Assembly (NCBI RefSeq): GCF_042658845.1
Contig: NZ_JBHSRI010000009.1
Location: 124,001-188,000 of the forward strand
Length of the DNA: 64,000 nucleotides
Source: Paenisporosarcina macmurdoensis
GTDB taxonomy: Bacteria; Bacillota; Bacilli; Bacillales_A; Planococcaceae
Direction of reading: 5' to 3'
Made by a program: the position numbers and the translations under genes. Numbering within the stretch: the stretch's first letter is position 1; each line of letters starts with the position of its first letter. The notes beneath the pieces are model-generated. The model saw only the letters and a list, made by a program, of their open reading frames with translations. It ran no database searches and was not told the DNA's origin. Below, one piece after another: positions 19,213 to 31,986 of the stretch.

Positions 19213-20250
19213 ATGGAACAATTACTAACAGCACAACAGAAATTGTTACCAGAAATGACGACTCTTCTCCAAAAAAGATATCGATTATTGATGACGATAC
19301 AGTTGTCAGTCGGAATCGGACGCAGAGCATTAAGTGAAATCGTCCATTCCACTGAACGTGAGACGAGAAGAGAGTTAGACATTTTGAGAGCGCAAGGATT
19401 AATTCAAGTGTTGGCTAATGGAATGGAAATTACACATGAAGGTAATATTGTATTAGAAACTTTAAAAGATTTGGTTCATGAATGGTCTGGATTGTACGAT
19501 ATGGAAAAACAACTTGAAAAAACATTTAAATTAGCTCGAGTTATTATTGTTCCAGGTGACAGTGAAATCGAAACTCCTGCCAAATCCTTGATAGGGCAAG
19601 AAGCAGCAAAACAGCTTGAGTTGTTATCTAAAGATCAAGATACTGTTGCTGTTACTGGTGGCAGTACGATAGCAGCTATTGCCAATCACTTATCGGTGCA
19701 TATTAAGCCAAAGAGTTTAGTCTTTGTCGCAGCACGAGGTGGGATTGGGGAAAACGTGGAATTACAAGCAAATCATATTGCATCCGCCTTCGCTACCCAA
19801 GCAAGTGGAACGTCACGAACGCTGTACTTACCCGATCATTTAAGTGAAACAGCATACAAGACAATGATTAAAGAACCAGTCATAAAAGAAATGATGGATC
19901 TATATGATAAGACAAACATTGTCATTCACGGTATTGGGGACGCAAAAGAAATGGCAAAACGTCGTAATTCAGGTCACGAGGAAGTCGATATCATTTTGCA
20001 TAAGCAAGCTGTGGGAGAAGCTTTTGGTTATTACTTTAATGAACAAGGTAAAGCTGTTCATCGAATACGTACGGTAGGGATTCAATTAAAACAACTCAAA
20101 CATGCCCGACATTTATTGGCAGTAGCGGGTGGAGCTTCTAAAGCGTCTGCCATACTATCTTATTTAAAACATGCACCACATCAAACGGTATTAATTACCG
20201 ATGAAGGTGCCGCGAAAAAAATAACTCAACTTATGATAAATGAAAATTAG
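19213..20250 (+). CDS. cggR: Central glycolytic genes regulator CggR
   Basis: SorC/DeoR-family repressor of the lower-glycolysis operon, 345 residues. It has an N-terminal winged helix (IGRRALSEIVHSTERETRRELD, recognition helix near residues 38-60) and a C-terminal sugar-phosphate-binding domain (VAVTGGSTIAAIANHL, FVAARGGIGENVELQAN, VIHGIGDAKEMAKRRN). Fructose-1,6-bisphosphate is the inducer in B. subtilis. AGAGGGAGA precedes the ATG. The operator lies in its own leader, so it is autoregulated, and gap follows after 12 bases. Confidence 0.95.
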   Translation: MEQLLTAQQKLLPEMTTLLQKRYRLLMTIQLSVGIGRRALSEIVHSTERETRRELDILRAQGLIQVLANGMEITHEGNIVLETLKDLVHEWSGLYDMEKQLEKTFKLARVIIVPGDSEIETPAKSLIGQEAAKQLELLSKDQDTVAVTGGSTIAAIANHLSVHIKPKSLVFVAARGGIGENVELQANHIASAFATQASGTSRTLYLPDHLSETAYKTMIKEPVIKEMMDLYDKTNIVIHGIGDAKEMAKRRNSGHEEVDIILHKQAVGEAFGYYFNEQGKAVHRIRTVGIQLKQLKHARHLLAVAGGASKASAILSYLKHAPHQTVLITDEGAAKKITQLMINEN

Positions 20251-20262
20251 GAGGAAATTTAA

Positions 20263-21270
20263 ATGACTTTAAAATTAGCGATTAACGGATTCGGACGTAT
20301 TGGGCGAGTAGTATTCCGCGAGGCATTAACACGTGACGGAGTAGAAGTAGTAGCAATCAACGATTTAACAAATGCAGCAATGTTAGCACATTTACTGAAA
20401 TATGATTCAGTACACGGTATTTTCGATGCAGAAGTATCATCTGAAGGCGACTACTTAATTGTCAATGGCAAACAAGTACGTGTCTATGCAGAAAAAGATC
20501 CTTCAGTATTGCCTTGGAAAGACCTTGAAATTGATATTGTTATTGAAGCAACAGGTATTTTCCGCGACAACGAATCTGCTGGAAAACACATTGAAGCAGG
20601 TGCTAAAAAAGTTATCGTTTCTTCACCTGGTAAGAGTGGAATGTCTACCTTCGTTATGGGTGTTAATCACGAAACATATAACCCAGAAACGGATCATGTA
20701 GTTTCAAACGCATCTTGTACAACAAATAGCTTAGCGCCAGTTGCAAAAGTTCTTCATGAAAACTTTGGAATTAGACGTGGTATGATGACAACTATTCATT
20801 CATACACAAACGATCAACGTATTTTAGATTTACCACATGAAGATTACCGTCGTGCTCGTGCGGCAGCTGAATCAATGATTCCAACTTCAACAGGAGCTGC
20901 AGCAGCAGTGTCATTAGTTCTTCCAGAATTAAAAGGCAAGTTAGATGGTATGGCTGTTCGAGTACCAACTCCAAACGTATCACTTGTTGACTTAGTCGTA
21001 GAACTCAATAAAGATGTAACGACTGAAGAAGTAAATGCTGCACTTAAATCAGCATCTGAAAACGAATTAAAAGGTTTCTTAGAATACAATGAATTGCCTT
21101 TAGTATCTCGTGACTATAACGGCAATGCTGCTTCATCAACTGTAGATGGATTGTCTACAATGGTTCTTGAGAAAAATATGGTTAAAGTATTGTCTTGGTA
21201 TGACAATGAAACTGGTTACTCAACGCGTTGTATCGACCTTGCATTACACATGTCAAGCAAAGGTTTATAA
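20263..21270 (+). CDS. gap: Glyceraldehyde-3-phosphate dehydrogenase, NAD-dependent
   Basis: Glycolytic GAPDH of 335 residues. It has the NAD-binding INGFGRIGR, the acidic NAD-selecting region AINDLTN (Asp34), catalytic Cys152 in NASCTTNSLAP, the catalytic His in TTIHSYTNDQ and the C-terminal WYDNETGYS. Its position next to cggR identifies the catabolic GapA type rather than the gluconeogenic GapB. A terminator-like hairpin separates it from pgk, so gap may be expressed at a higher level than the downstream genes. Confidence 0.96.
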   Translation: MTLKLAINGFGRIGRVVFREALTRDGVEVVAINDLTNAAMLAHLLKYDSVHGIFDAEVSSEGDYLIVNGKQVRVYAEKDPSVLPWKDLEIDIVIEATGIFRDNESAGKHIEAGAKKVIVSSPGKSGMSTFVMGVNHETYNPETDHVVSNASCTTNSLAPVAKVLHENFGIRRGMMTTIHSYTNDQRILDLPHEDYRRARAAAESMIPTSTGAAAAVSLVLPELKGKLDGMAVRVPTPNVSLVDLVVELNKDVTTEEVNAALKSASENELKGFLEYNELPLVSRDYNGNAASSTVDGLSTMVLEKNMVKVLSWYDNETGYSTRCIDLALHMSSKGL

Positions 21271-21334
21271 GAGGGGACGCTGTCCGGCTAAAGTAGCGGA
21301 TCTTATCATTAACCTCTATAATAGAGTTGGGTAA

Positions 21335-21369
21335 AAGGAACGGAGGTACCCTCCGTTCCTTATTTTTTT
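21335..21369 (+). terminator. Hairpin between gap and pgk
   Basis: AAGGAACGGAGG pairs with CCTCCGTTCCTT around a tiny loop, then ATTTTTTT. It is strong enough to end much of the cggR-gap transcript; partial readthrough, or a separate pgk promoter (TATAAT at 21317-21322 lacks a clear -35), must supply the rest. Confidence 0.8.
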
Positions 21370-21392
21370 AATGCCGAAGGAGGAGATTCTTC

Positions 21393-22580
21393 ATGAAACA
21401 AAAACAGACAATGCAACAATTAGACTTAGCAGGTAAACGGGTTTTCTGCCGCGTTGATTTCAACGTGCCAATGGAAGACGGGAAAATTACAGATGACACT
21501 AGAATTCGTGCTGCACTCCCTACTATTCAACACTTAGTGGAAAAAGGTGCAAAAGTAATTTTAGCGAGTCATATGGGTCGTCCAAAAGGGGAAGTTACAG
21601 AAGAATTACGCTTAACAGCAGTGGGTGAACACTTAAGTGAGCTATTACATAAACCAGTTCAAAAATTAGACGAGTCAATTGGAGCGTCGGTTGAACATGC
21701 TATTGCCGGCATGGATCAAGGCGACATCGTCTTACTTGAAAATGTCCGTTTCCATAAAGGTGAAGAAAAAAATGATTCAGTTTTAGCAGAACAATTCTCT
21801 AAATTAGCAGATGTCTTTGTAAATGATGCTTTTGGAGCAGCACATCGTGCACATGCTTCAACTGAAGGAATCGCGAAATACATTCCAGCAGTTTCAGGAT
21901 TGTTAATGGAAAAAGAATTAGACGTTCTAGGTAAAGTTTTGTCTGAACCAGAACGACCATTTACCGCTATTATTGGCGGAGCAAAAGTAAAAGATAAAAT
22001 TGGTGTCATCGATCATTTATTAGACAAAGTCGACAATCTGTTAATCGGTGGGGGCTTATCTTATACGTTTTCGAGAGCACAAGGCTACGATATTGGAAAG
22101 TCATTAGTAGAAGAAGACAAAATTGATTTAGCCAAATCGTTTATTGAAAAAGCAAAAAACAAAGGCGTGAATTTATATTTGCCTATGGATGTAGTTGTTG
22201 CAAGTGAGTTTTCAAAAGATGCTGAAACAAAAGTAGTGAACATTGATGAAATCCCTTCTGATTGGATGGGTCTTGATATTGGTCCAAAAACAACGTCTCA
22301 ATATGCAGACGTAATTGCCAATTCAAAACTAATTATTTGGAATGGTCCAATGGGCGTATTTGAAATGGCACCATTTGCACAAGGAACGAAGGGTGTTGCA
22401 AACGCTATGGCAGCCACACAAGCCTATACAGTCATCGGTGGCGGCGATTCAGCTGCTGCTGTTGAGAAATTTGATGTAGCTGATAAAATGGATCACATTT
22501 CAACTGGTGGCGGAGCTTCATTAGAGTTCATGGAAGGTAAAGACTTACCTGGAGTTGTAGCACTAAACGATCAAAACTAA
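21393..22580 (+). CDS. pgk: Phosphoglycerate kinase
   Basis: Transfers phosphate from 1,3-bisphosphoglycerate to ADP, 395 residues. The N-terminal signature [18 protein letters not shown] and substrate-binding SHMGRPKGE are present, with the hinge region [15 protein letters not shown]; the C-terminal nucleotide-binding part has [22 protein letters not shown] and [21 protein letters not shown] precedes the ATG. It is followed 12 bases later by tpiA. Confidence 0.97.
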   Translation: MKQKQTMQQLDLAGKRVFCRVDFNVPMEDGKITDDTRIRAALPTIQHLVEKGAKVILASHMGRPKGEVTEELRLTAVGEHLSELLHKPVQKLDESIGASVEHAIAGMDQGDIVLLENVRFHKGEEKNDSVLAEQFSKLADVFVNDAFGAAHRAHASTEGIAKYIPAVSGLLMEKELDVLGKVLSEPERPFTAIIGGAKVKDKIGVIDHLLDKVDNLLIGGGLSYTFSRAQGYDIGKSLVEEDKIDLAKSFIEKAKNKGVNLYLPMDVVVASEFSKDAETKVVNIDEIPSDWMGLDIGPKTTSQYADVIANSKLIIWNGPMGVFEMAPFAQGTKGVANAMAATQAYTVIGGGDSAAAVEKFDVADKMDHISTGGGASLEFMEGKDLPGVVALNDQN

Positions 22581-26189
<3,609 letters not shown>

Positions 26190-26193
26190 AGTT

Positions 26194-26233
26194 AAGAGCC
26201 GCACACTCCTATAAGGAAGTGCGGCTCTTTTTA
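26194..26233 (+). terminator. Terminator after eno
   Basis: AGAGCCGCAC pairs with GTGCGGCTCT around a 14-base loop, then TTTT. Confidence 0.92.
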
Positions 26234-26361
26234 AAGTTTTGGAGTTAGTTAAATAAACTCTCTTTGAAGTCGATTAAAGGCACTTCACAGCCAAAATCAA
26301 TGTAAAAGTGTAAAGACAACAAATTATCTGACAGAATTCTTCATGTATTTTTCTCAGCTTA

Positions 26362-26390
26362 TTGTACTTGTCTCTATAATTTGGTAAAAT
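26362..26390 (+). promoter_or_regulatory. Promoter of secG
   Basis: TTGTAC (26362-26367), 17 bp, TAAAAT (26385-26390). Confidence 0.65.
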
Positions 26391-26429
26391 AGTTCTTGTT
26401 GTGATGTTTCTGATCAGGAGGTGGAACAA

Positions 26430-26657
26430 ATGCATGCGTTGTTATTGACTTTACTCGTCATCGTTTCGCTAGCATTAATCGTTGTTGTGTTGTTACAATC
26501 AGGGAAAAGTGCAGGTTTATCAGGTGCCATCTCGGGCGGAGCTGAGCAACTTTTCGGAAAGCAAAAAGCAAGAGGAATTGATCTTGTCTTGCACCGTATA
26601 ACGATTGTATTAGCTGTGTTATTTTTTATTCTGGCAATTGCCGTAACCAAATTATAA
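26430..26657 (+). CDS. secG: Protein-export membrane subunit SecG
   Basis: Small accessory subunit of the SecYEG translocon, 75 residues. Two transmembrane helices (about residues 3-22 and 52-73) flank the conserved cytoplasmic loop [21 protein letters not shown]. The start is ATG 26430 after CAGGAGGTG; the in-frame GTG at 26421 is part of the ribosome-binding site. The position at the head of the secG-est-rnr-smpB-ssrA cluster is conserved in Bacillales. Confidence 0.95.
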   Translation: MHALLLTLLVIVSLALIVVVLLQSGKSAGLSGAISGGAEQLFGKQKARGIDLVLHRITIVLAVLFFILAIAVTKL

Positions 26658-26670
26658 TCAACATACGAAC

Positions 26671-26703
26671 CGCCTGACCGACTGAACTGGTTAGGCGTTT
26701 TCT
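26671..26703 (+). terminator. Terminator after secG
   Basis: CGCCTGACC pairs with GGTTAGGCG (G-T pairs tolerated) around nine bases, then TTTTC. It may be partial, since the downstream genes belong to the same conserved cluster. Confidence 0.75.
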
Positions 26704-26855
26704 TATATTGATTATTAAATGGGATACATTGGATATTAATGCAAAAAAGTATAATAGGTATGGCCTAGTTCCAAGCACCAGTGCGTTTCGTAGCTTCAGC
26801 GTTGAAGTCGAGCTAAAGGTATGCTTTGCAATTTCTATTATTGGAGGTTTTTTGA

Positions 26856-27602
26856 ATGCGAATCGCGCAACCCAAACCGTTCTTTTTTGAAGCGGGTAAA
26901 AGAGCCGTATTATTGTTACATGGATTTACGGGGAATTCGTCAGATGTGCGTATGCTTGGTCGCTTTTTAGAAAAAAACGGCTATACATCACTGGCGCCTC
27001 ATTATAAAGGTCATGGAGTACCACCAGAAGAATTAATCCAGACAGGACCAACTGATTGGTGGAAAGATGTTATGCGCGGCTATGATCAATTAAAGGCAGC
27101 AGGCTATGAAGAAATTGCGGTTGCTGGATTATCATTAGGCGGTGTCTTTTCAATAAAATTAGGGTATACCGTACCTGTAAAGGGAATTGTGACGATGTGT
27201 GCACCCATGTCGATGAAAACGACAGAACTTATGTATGAAGGTGTTATTAAATATGCAAGAGATTATAAGCGTTATGAAGGAAAAGACATATCGCTTATAG
27301 AAGAAGAAGTAAAGGCTCTTCAAAGTAAGTCGATGGATTCACTATCAGATTTGCGAAACCTAGTTTATGACGTTCGTGACCATGTGGATCATGTGTATGC
27401 TCCTTTATTTGTTGTGCAAGGACGTCAAGATAGCGTTATTGAAGTGAACTCAGCTAATATTATACATGATGAGGCAGAGTCATTTGAAAAACGGTTAAAA
27501 TGGTATGAGAAATCAGGTCATGTAATAACACTCGATCAAGAAAAAGAGCAATTACATGAAGACATATTAGAATTTTTACAGACGCTAGAGTGGCAGGTGT
27601 AA
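26856..27602 (+). CDS. est: Carboxylesterase (Est30/YvaK type)
   Basis: Alpha/beta hydrolase of 248 residues, close in length and motif placement to the Geobacillus thermostable Est30. Nucleophile Ser93 is in VAGLSLGGV, the acid is Asp192 (QGRQDSVI), the base is His222 (KSGHVITLD), and the oxyanion-hole region is [13 protein letters not shown]. It hydrolyses short-chain carboxylic esters in family members; the natural substrate is unknown. TTGGAGG precedes the ATG. Confidence 0.93.
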   Translation: MRIAQPKPFFFEAGKRAVLLLHGFTGNSSDVRMLGRFLEKNGYTSLAPHYKGHGVPPEELIQTGPTDWWKDVMRGYDQLKAAGYEEIAVAGLSLGGVFSIKLGYTVPVKGIVTMCAPMSMKTTELMYEGVIKYARDYKRYEGKDISLIEEEVKALQSKSMDSLSDLRNLVYDVRDHVDHVYAPLFVVQGRQDSVIEVNSANIIHDEAESFEKRLKWYEKSGHVITLDQEKEQLHEDILEFLQTLEWQV

Positions 27603-27645
27603 AAACCGTCTCACTCGCACACGCTATAAAAAGGAGGGATGAAAG

Positions 27646-30012
27646 ATGGAACAAAACTTACAACAACGTTTGCTTGATTTCATGCGTGAAGAAGAATATC
27701 ATCCATTGACTGTTCAAGAAATTGAAAGCCAATTTGGATTTGAAGATGCAGATGAATTTAAAGAGTTAGTTAAGACGTTAGTTCGTCTTGAAGAAAAAGG
27801 TTTTGTGATTCGTTCAAAATCAAATCGCTATGGTGTTCCTGAAAGAATGAATTTACTTAGAGGTAAATTTATTGGACATGCTAGAGGATTTGGATTCGTT
27901 GCACCTGATGAAGCAGGTATGGATGATATTTTTATTCCACCTACTGAAGTAAATGGGGCAATGAACGGCGATATCGTTCTAGTACGTGTTTCAAGTGCAA
28001 GTTCAGGAGACCGTCGTGAAGGGTCCATTACGAAAATTGCAGAACGTGGTATTTCTAAAGTGGTGGGTCAGTTCCAAGACAATAAAGGTTTTGGCTTTGT
28101 GCTTCCAGATGATAAAAAAATCTCAATGGATATTTTTATCGCAAAAGAAGATACACTTGGTGCGATTGATGGACATAAAGTAGTTGTAGAAATTACAGGA
28201 TGGCCAGAAGGTCGTAAATCTGCAACTGGTATGGTTACACAAATTCTTGGTCATAAAAATGATCCAGGTGTTGATATTTTATCAATCATCCATAAACATG
28301 GTATTGAAATTGATTTCCAACAACCAGTCATCGATCAAGCCAATGCTGTACCAGATGAAATTGATGAGGCTGACTTAGAGGGTCGACGTGATTTGCGAAA
28401 TGAAGTCATTGTAACGATTGACGGAGCAGACGCAAAAGACTTGGATGACGCTGTAACAGTTACGAAAAATCCTGATGGCACCTATAAACTTGGCGTTCAC
28501 ATTGCGGACGTTAGCCATTACGTTACTGAAGGTTCACCAATGGACACTGAAGCGTATGATCGTGCGACAAGTGTCTATTTAACAGACCGAGTCATTCCGA
28601 TGCTTCCACACCGTTTATCTAACGGTATTTGTTCTTTGAATCCTCAAGTAGATCGATTAACTTTATCATGTGAAATGGTTATTGATGGCACTGGAAACGT
28701 GGTCTCGCACCAAATATTCCAAAGTGTAATTAATACGAAAGAACGCATGACCTATACGGATGTCTTTAAGATTGTTGAAGAAAAAGATGAAGCATTAATA
28801 GAACGTTACCGTGATTTAGTACCTATGTTTAACCTTATGGTTGAACTAGCTGATATTTTGCGAGAAAAACGGGCAAAACGTGGAGCAATTGATTTTGATT
28901 TTAAAGAATCAAAAGTCATTGTGGACGATGAAGGATGGCCAACAGATGTTGTAATTCGAGAACGTACTGTTGCTGAGCGATTGATAGAAGAGTTCATGTT
29001 AGCAGCAAACGAAACTGTAGCTGAACATTTCCACTGGATGGAAGTACCATTCATTTATCGTATACACGAAGATCCAAAACCTGAAAAACTTCAACGCTTC
29101 TTCGAATTCATAACAAACTTCGGCTTAGTTGTTAAAGGATCTGGTAATGAGATTCATCCAAGAGCTTTACAAGAAATCGTAGAGGCTATTGAAGGATTAC
29201 CAGAAGCACCCGTAATCTCAACGATGATGCTTCGTTCATTGCAACAAGCTCGTTATTACTCTGAGAGTCTAGGTCACTTTGGTTTATCAACGGATTATTA
29301 TACACATTTCACATCACCGATACGCCGTTATCCGGATTTAATTGTGCACAGATTGATTCGCACGTATTTAATTAATGGAGATGTATCGAAACCGACCGTC
29401 GCTCATTGGGATGCCGTTATGCCTGAAATTGCCGACCATACTTCTGATCGTGAACGTCGTGCAGTGGAAGCAGAACGCGATACTGAATCATTGAAAAAGG
29501 CACAATTTATGGTAGACAAAATTGGTGAAGAGTTCGAAGGGATTGTTAGCTCAATCACAAACTTCGGAATGTTTATTGAATTGCCAAATACCATTGAAGG
29601 TCTTGTCCATGTAAGTAATATGACGGATGATTATTACAGATTTGATGATCGTCAAATGATGATGTTAGGTGAGCGTGCAGGCAAACAGTATCGCATCGGT
29701 GATGAAGTGACCGTTCGTGTTACTGCTGTTAAACCTGAAGAATCTGCAATTGATTTTGAAATCGTAGGAATGACTAAAGCTTTCCAACGCACACGTAAAG
29801 AAGCGCCTAAAGTTTTCCATGCAAACCGTAAAGATGGTTCAGGAAAACGCACTTCTGAGAATTCTTCAAACCGTAAAGAAGGTTCTGGACGACGCTCAAC
29901 TGAGAGTCCTTCTAAACCGGGTCAGAAAAAAGAAGTAAAACAAAAGCAAAAGTATTATGAAGGCATTGCGAAGAAGCAACAAGGTCAAGGCCGTAAAAGA
30001 AAGAAAAAGTAA
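27646..30012 (+). CDS. rnr: Ribonuclease R
   Basis: 3'-5' exoribonuclease able to degrade structured RNA, 788 residues. Domain order: N-terminal winged helix (about 1-65), two cold-shock domains ([13 protein letters not shown] near 76, [12 protein letters not shown] near 145), the RNB catalytic domain (about 250-580; metal-binding [14 protein letters not shown], and [18 protein letters not shown]), the S1 domain (about 625-705; [20 protein letters not shown]), and a long basic, Lys/Arg/Ser-rich tail. It acts with SmpB-tmRNA to remove non-stop mRNA; both partners follow. AAAGGAGGG precedes the ATG. Confidence 0.97.
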   Translation: MEQNLQQRLLDFMREEEYHPLTVQEIESQFGFEDADEFKELVKTLVRLEEKGFVIRSKSNRYGVPERMNLLRGKFIGHARGFGFVAPDEAGMDDIFIPPTEVNGAMNGDIVLVRVSSASSGDRREGSITKIAERGISKVVGQFQDNKGFGFVLPDDKKISMDIFIAKEDTLGAIDGHKVVVEITGWPEGRKSATGMVTQILGHKNDPGVDILSIIHKHGIEIDFQQPVIDQANAVPDEIDEADLEGRRDLRNEVIVTIDGADAKDLDDAVTVTKNPDGTYKLGVHIADVSHYVTEGSPMDTEAYDRATSVYLTDRVIPMLPHRLSNGICSLNPQVDRLTLSCEMVIDGTGNVVSHQIFQSVINTKERMTYTDVFKIVEEKDEALIERYRDLVPMFNLMVELADILREKRAKRGAIDFDFKESKVIVDDEGWPTDVVIRERTVAERLIEEFMLAANETVAEHFHWMEVPFIYRIHEDPKPEKLQRFFEFITNFGLVVKGSGNEIHPRALQEIVEAIEGLPEAPVISTMMLRSLQQARYYSESLGHFGLSTDYYTHFTSPIRRYPDLIVHRLIRTYLINGDVSKPTVAHWDAVMPEIADHTSDRERRAVEAERDTESLKKAQFMVDKIGEEFEGIVSSITNFGMFIELPNTIEGLVHVSNMTDDYYRFDDRQMMMLGERAGKQYRIGDEVTVRVTAVKPEESAIDFEIVGMTKAFQRTRKEAPKVFHANRKDGSGKRTSENSSNRKEGSGRRSTESPSKPGQKKEVKQKQKYYEGIAKKQQGQGRKRKKK

Positions 30013-30018
30013 ATAACT

Positions 30019-30040
30019 TGAGCGGCAAGTAGCCGCTCAT
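30019..30040 (+). other. Hairpin between rnr and smpB
   Basis: TGAGCGGC pairs with GCCGCTCA around five bases, followed by only a weak T-stretch. It may be a partial terminator or an RNA-processing site rather than a full stop. Confidence 0.5.
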
Positions 30041-30064
30041 TTCTAAACTGCGAGGTGAAACCAA

Positions 30065-30532
30065 ATGCCAAAAGGTGAAGGAAAAGTGGTTTCGCAAAAT
30101 AAGAAAGCGAATCACGATTATTTTATTGAGGAAACGATTGAAGCGGGAATTGTGCTTTTAGGAACCGAAATAAAATCAGTACGAAAAGGCAAAGTTCAAT
30201 TAAAAGAAGCATTCGTGCGCATTCGAAACAATGAAGCATGGATCTCTAATATGCATATCAGTACTTATGAACAAGGAAATCGTTTTAATCATGAACCGTT
30301 GCGATCTCGAAAACTATTGCTCCATAAAAAACAAATTAACGAGTTAATAGGGTTATCAAAACAAGATGGTTTTTCAATTATTCCAATCAAAATGTATTTA
30401 AAAGATGGTTTTGCTAAAGTATTAATTGGCTTAGGTAAAGGGAAAAAGAATTACGATAAACGTGATGATTTAAGGAAAAAAGAAGCGAAGCGTGATATCG
30501 AACGTGCCTTCAAATCTCGAAACCAAGATTAA
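30065..30532 (+). CDS. smpB: SsrA-binding protein SmpB
   Basis: tmRNA-binding protein of 155 residues that delivers tmRNA to stalled ribosomes. OB-fold core segments are [38 protein letters not shown] and the [10 protein letters not shown] loop; the C-terminal tail is basic ([19 protein letters not shown]). It lies between rnr and ssrA as in many Bacillales. GAGGTG precedes the ATG. Confidence 0.97.
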   Translation: MPKGEGKVVSQNKKANHDYFIEETIEAGIVLLGTEIKSVRKGKVQLKEAFVRIRNNEAWISNMHISTYEQGNRFNHEPLRSRKLLLHKKQINELIGLSKQDGFSIIPIKMYLKDGFAKVLIGLGKGKKNYDKRDDLRKKEAKRDIERAFKSRNQD

Positions 30533-30538
30533 AACTAC

Positions 30539-30567
30539 TTGAAGTTTGACCAATTTTGTCTTATAAT
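30539..30567 (+). promoter_or_regulatory. Candidate ssrA promoter
   Basis: TTGAAG (30539-30544), 17 bp, perfect TATAAT (30562-30567), beginning seven bases after smpB. The mature tmRNA 5' end is about 120 nt downstream of the -10 box, so the primary transcript would carry a leader to be trimmed. No better-placed promoter is seen closer to 30688. Confidence 0.55.
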
Positions 30568-30687
30568 ACAAATACAGCTTGCCAGATGTACATGTAGTTC
30601 ACCCGAACTTCCAATAAGAGTTCAAGAAGGAACAAAAAATAGCATTAGCTAATTTTTGAGCATGCCTTTTTGATCAACCTTTATTAA

Positions 30688-31039
30688 GGGGACGTTACGG
30701 ATTCGACAGGGATGGTCTGAGCTTAAGTTGCGCGTCGGAGGGCTCGGCTCCGTATCAACGGCACTCTATAATAACTGGCAAAAACCAAAACCTAGCATTC
30801 GCAGCGTAAGCTGACGATGTTGCTTGTCTTGGCCATCGCCCATGTGGTCATGTACGAGCTCACTTTAAGTGGGATACGATTGTCGATGCAACTTGAGTCG
30901 ACAAGAAGAGATTTTCAAGTTAGCGCACAAGACGCCCGCTTGTCGGCATAATGCTGCGCGAAATTTAATAGGCAAGATATACGCGTAGACGCTTAAGTGT
31001 TGGAGTTTCTGGACGCGGGTTCGATTCCCGCCGTCTCCA
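30688..31039 (+). ncRNA. ssrA: Transfer-messenger RNA (tmRNA)
   Basis: The 5' end GGGGACGTTACGGATTCGAC and 3' end GGTTCGATTCCCGCCGTCTC(C)A form the tRNA-Ala-like domain; the acceptor pairs GGGGACG with CGTCTCC, and CCA is completed after transcription. The tag reading frame is at 30777-30809 and encodes GKNQNLAFAA followed by TAA. Pseudoknot-rich sequence follows. Length is about 352 nt. The tag is recognised by ClpXP; smpB and rnr are directly upstream. Confidence 0.96.
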
Positions 31040-31081
31040 TTTACATGATTTATGTAGGTGGATATAATCTATTCAATCAAG

Positions 31082-31118
31082 CACGTCTTTCGATTAATTT
31101 CGAAAGGCGTGTTTTTTT
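31082..31118 (+). terminator. Terminator after ssrA
   Basis: CACGTCTTTCGA pairs with TCGAAAGGCGTG around a short AT loop, then TTTTTTT. Confidence 0.92.
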
Positions 31119-31328
31119 GTTGTGTAAATTCAGTCATGATCCTTTTATTACATAAAATAGTGAAAAAATTAAATGAAATACATACTTTTATCATAAATCG
31201 AATGAAATTTCACTTTGAAAATCATAATGACTAGTTCATTAGTAGTTCTGTGTGTGGAAATATCGGAATACAATCAAGTAGACATGATGATTTAATGAAA
31301 CCCGAAAAAATATAAAGGAGAGTAGGAT

Positions 31329-31982
31329 CTGGAAAGGATTCGTTCATTACTACAAGTAAAATTCGAACCATTTATTTATGAACGATTTGGTAAACGATGT
31401 TTCGACGTGAGTGTATCTCTATTTTTACTACTGATTCTATTACCTCTGTATCCCATCATCTCACTTTTATTACTTATGTCTTCAGGTACACCACTTTTGT
31501 TTACACAAATAAGGACTGGCCAATTTAATGAGCCATTTAAAATCATTAAATTTCGAACGATGAAGAATAATAAAAAAAAGGTAAACAACCCTCAAGATGC
31601 TTGGTACGAAGGAGTCCCAGATGATTTTATTTTCAAGTCTGCTCACAATTCGGAAGTCACAAAGATAGGTGCGTTTTTAAGAAAAAGCAGTATTGATGAG
31701 ATACCTCAACTCTTCAATGTGTTGCGAGGTGATATGAGTTTGATTGGACCTCGCCCAGAAGTTCCTGAAATTACACAATGGTATAACGAAAAACAGTTGA
31801 ATCGATTGTTAATGAAACCTGGTTTGACCGGTTGGGCACAAGTAAATGGACGAGCGGATAGTTGTCATGGACATAAAATTGAGCATGATTTATTTTACAT
31901 AAAAAATTGCTCATTTAAATTAGACTTGAAAATTTTCATACTTACAATCGTGGCAATTTGGAAAGGCAAGGGGGCTTATTAG
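31329..31982 (+). CDS. Undecaprenyl-phosphate sugar-phosphate transferase (initiating), apparent CTG start
   Basis: Monotopic phosphoglycosyl transferase of 217 residues that would load the first sugar-1-phosphate of the glycan repeat onto undecaprenyl phosphate. It shows the reentrant hydrophobic segment after GKRCFD, the catalytic-core KFRTM, SSIDEIPQLFNVLRGDMSLI and GPRPE, and GLTGWAQVNGR. Most of the conserved GKRxFD region lies upstream of the first ordinary start (GTG 31407). The frame stays open back to a stop at 31323, and CTG 31329 sits eight bases after GGAG (31317-31320), giving MERIRSLLQV. A CTG start is rare but well placed here. First gene of the exopolysaccharide locus. Confidence 0.87.
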   Translation: MERIRSLLQVKFEPFIYERFGKRCFDVSVSLFLLLILLPLYPIISLLLLMSSGTPLLFTQIRTGQFNEPFKIIKFRTMKNNKKKVNNPQDAWYEGVPDDFIFKSAHNSEVTKIGAFLRKSSIDEIPQLFNVLRGDMSLIGPRPEVPEITQWYNEKQLNRLLMKPGLTGWAQVNGRADSCHGHKIEHDLFYIKNCSFKLDLKIFILTIVAIWKGKGAY

Positions 31983-31986
31983 GTTC

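Noticed and set aside
26708..26890. 60-codon ORF between secG and est
   Set aside because: Overlaps the est start and has no coding features; it shows only hydrophobic chance sequence.
31407..31982. GTG start for the sugar-phosphate transferase
   Set aside because: Leaves out the conserved GKRCFD region and has no SD; the CTG at 31329 fits both.
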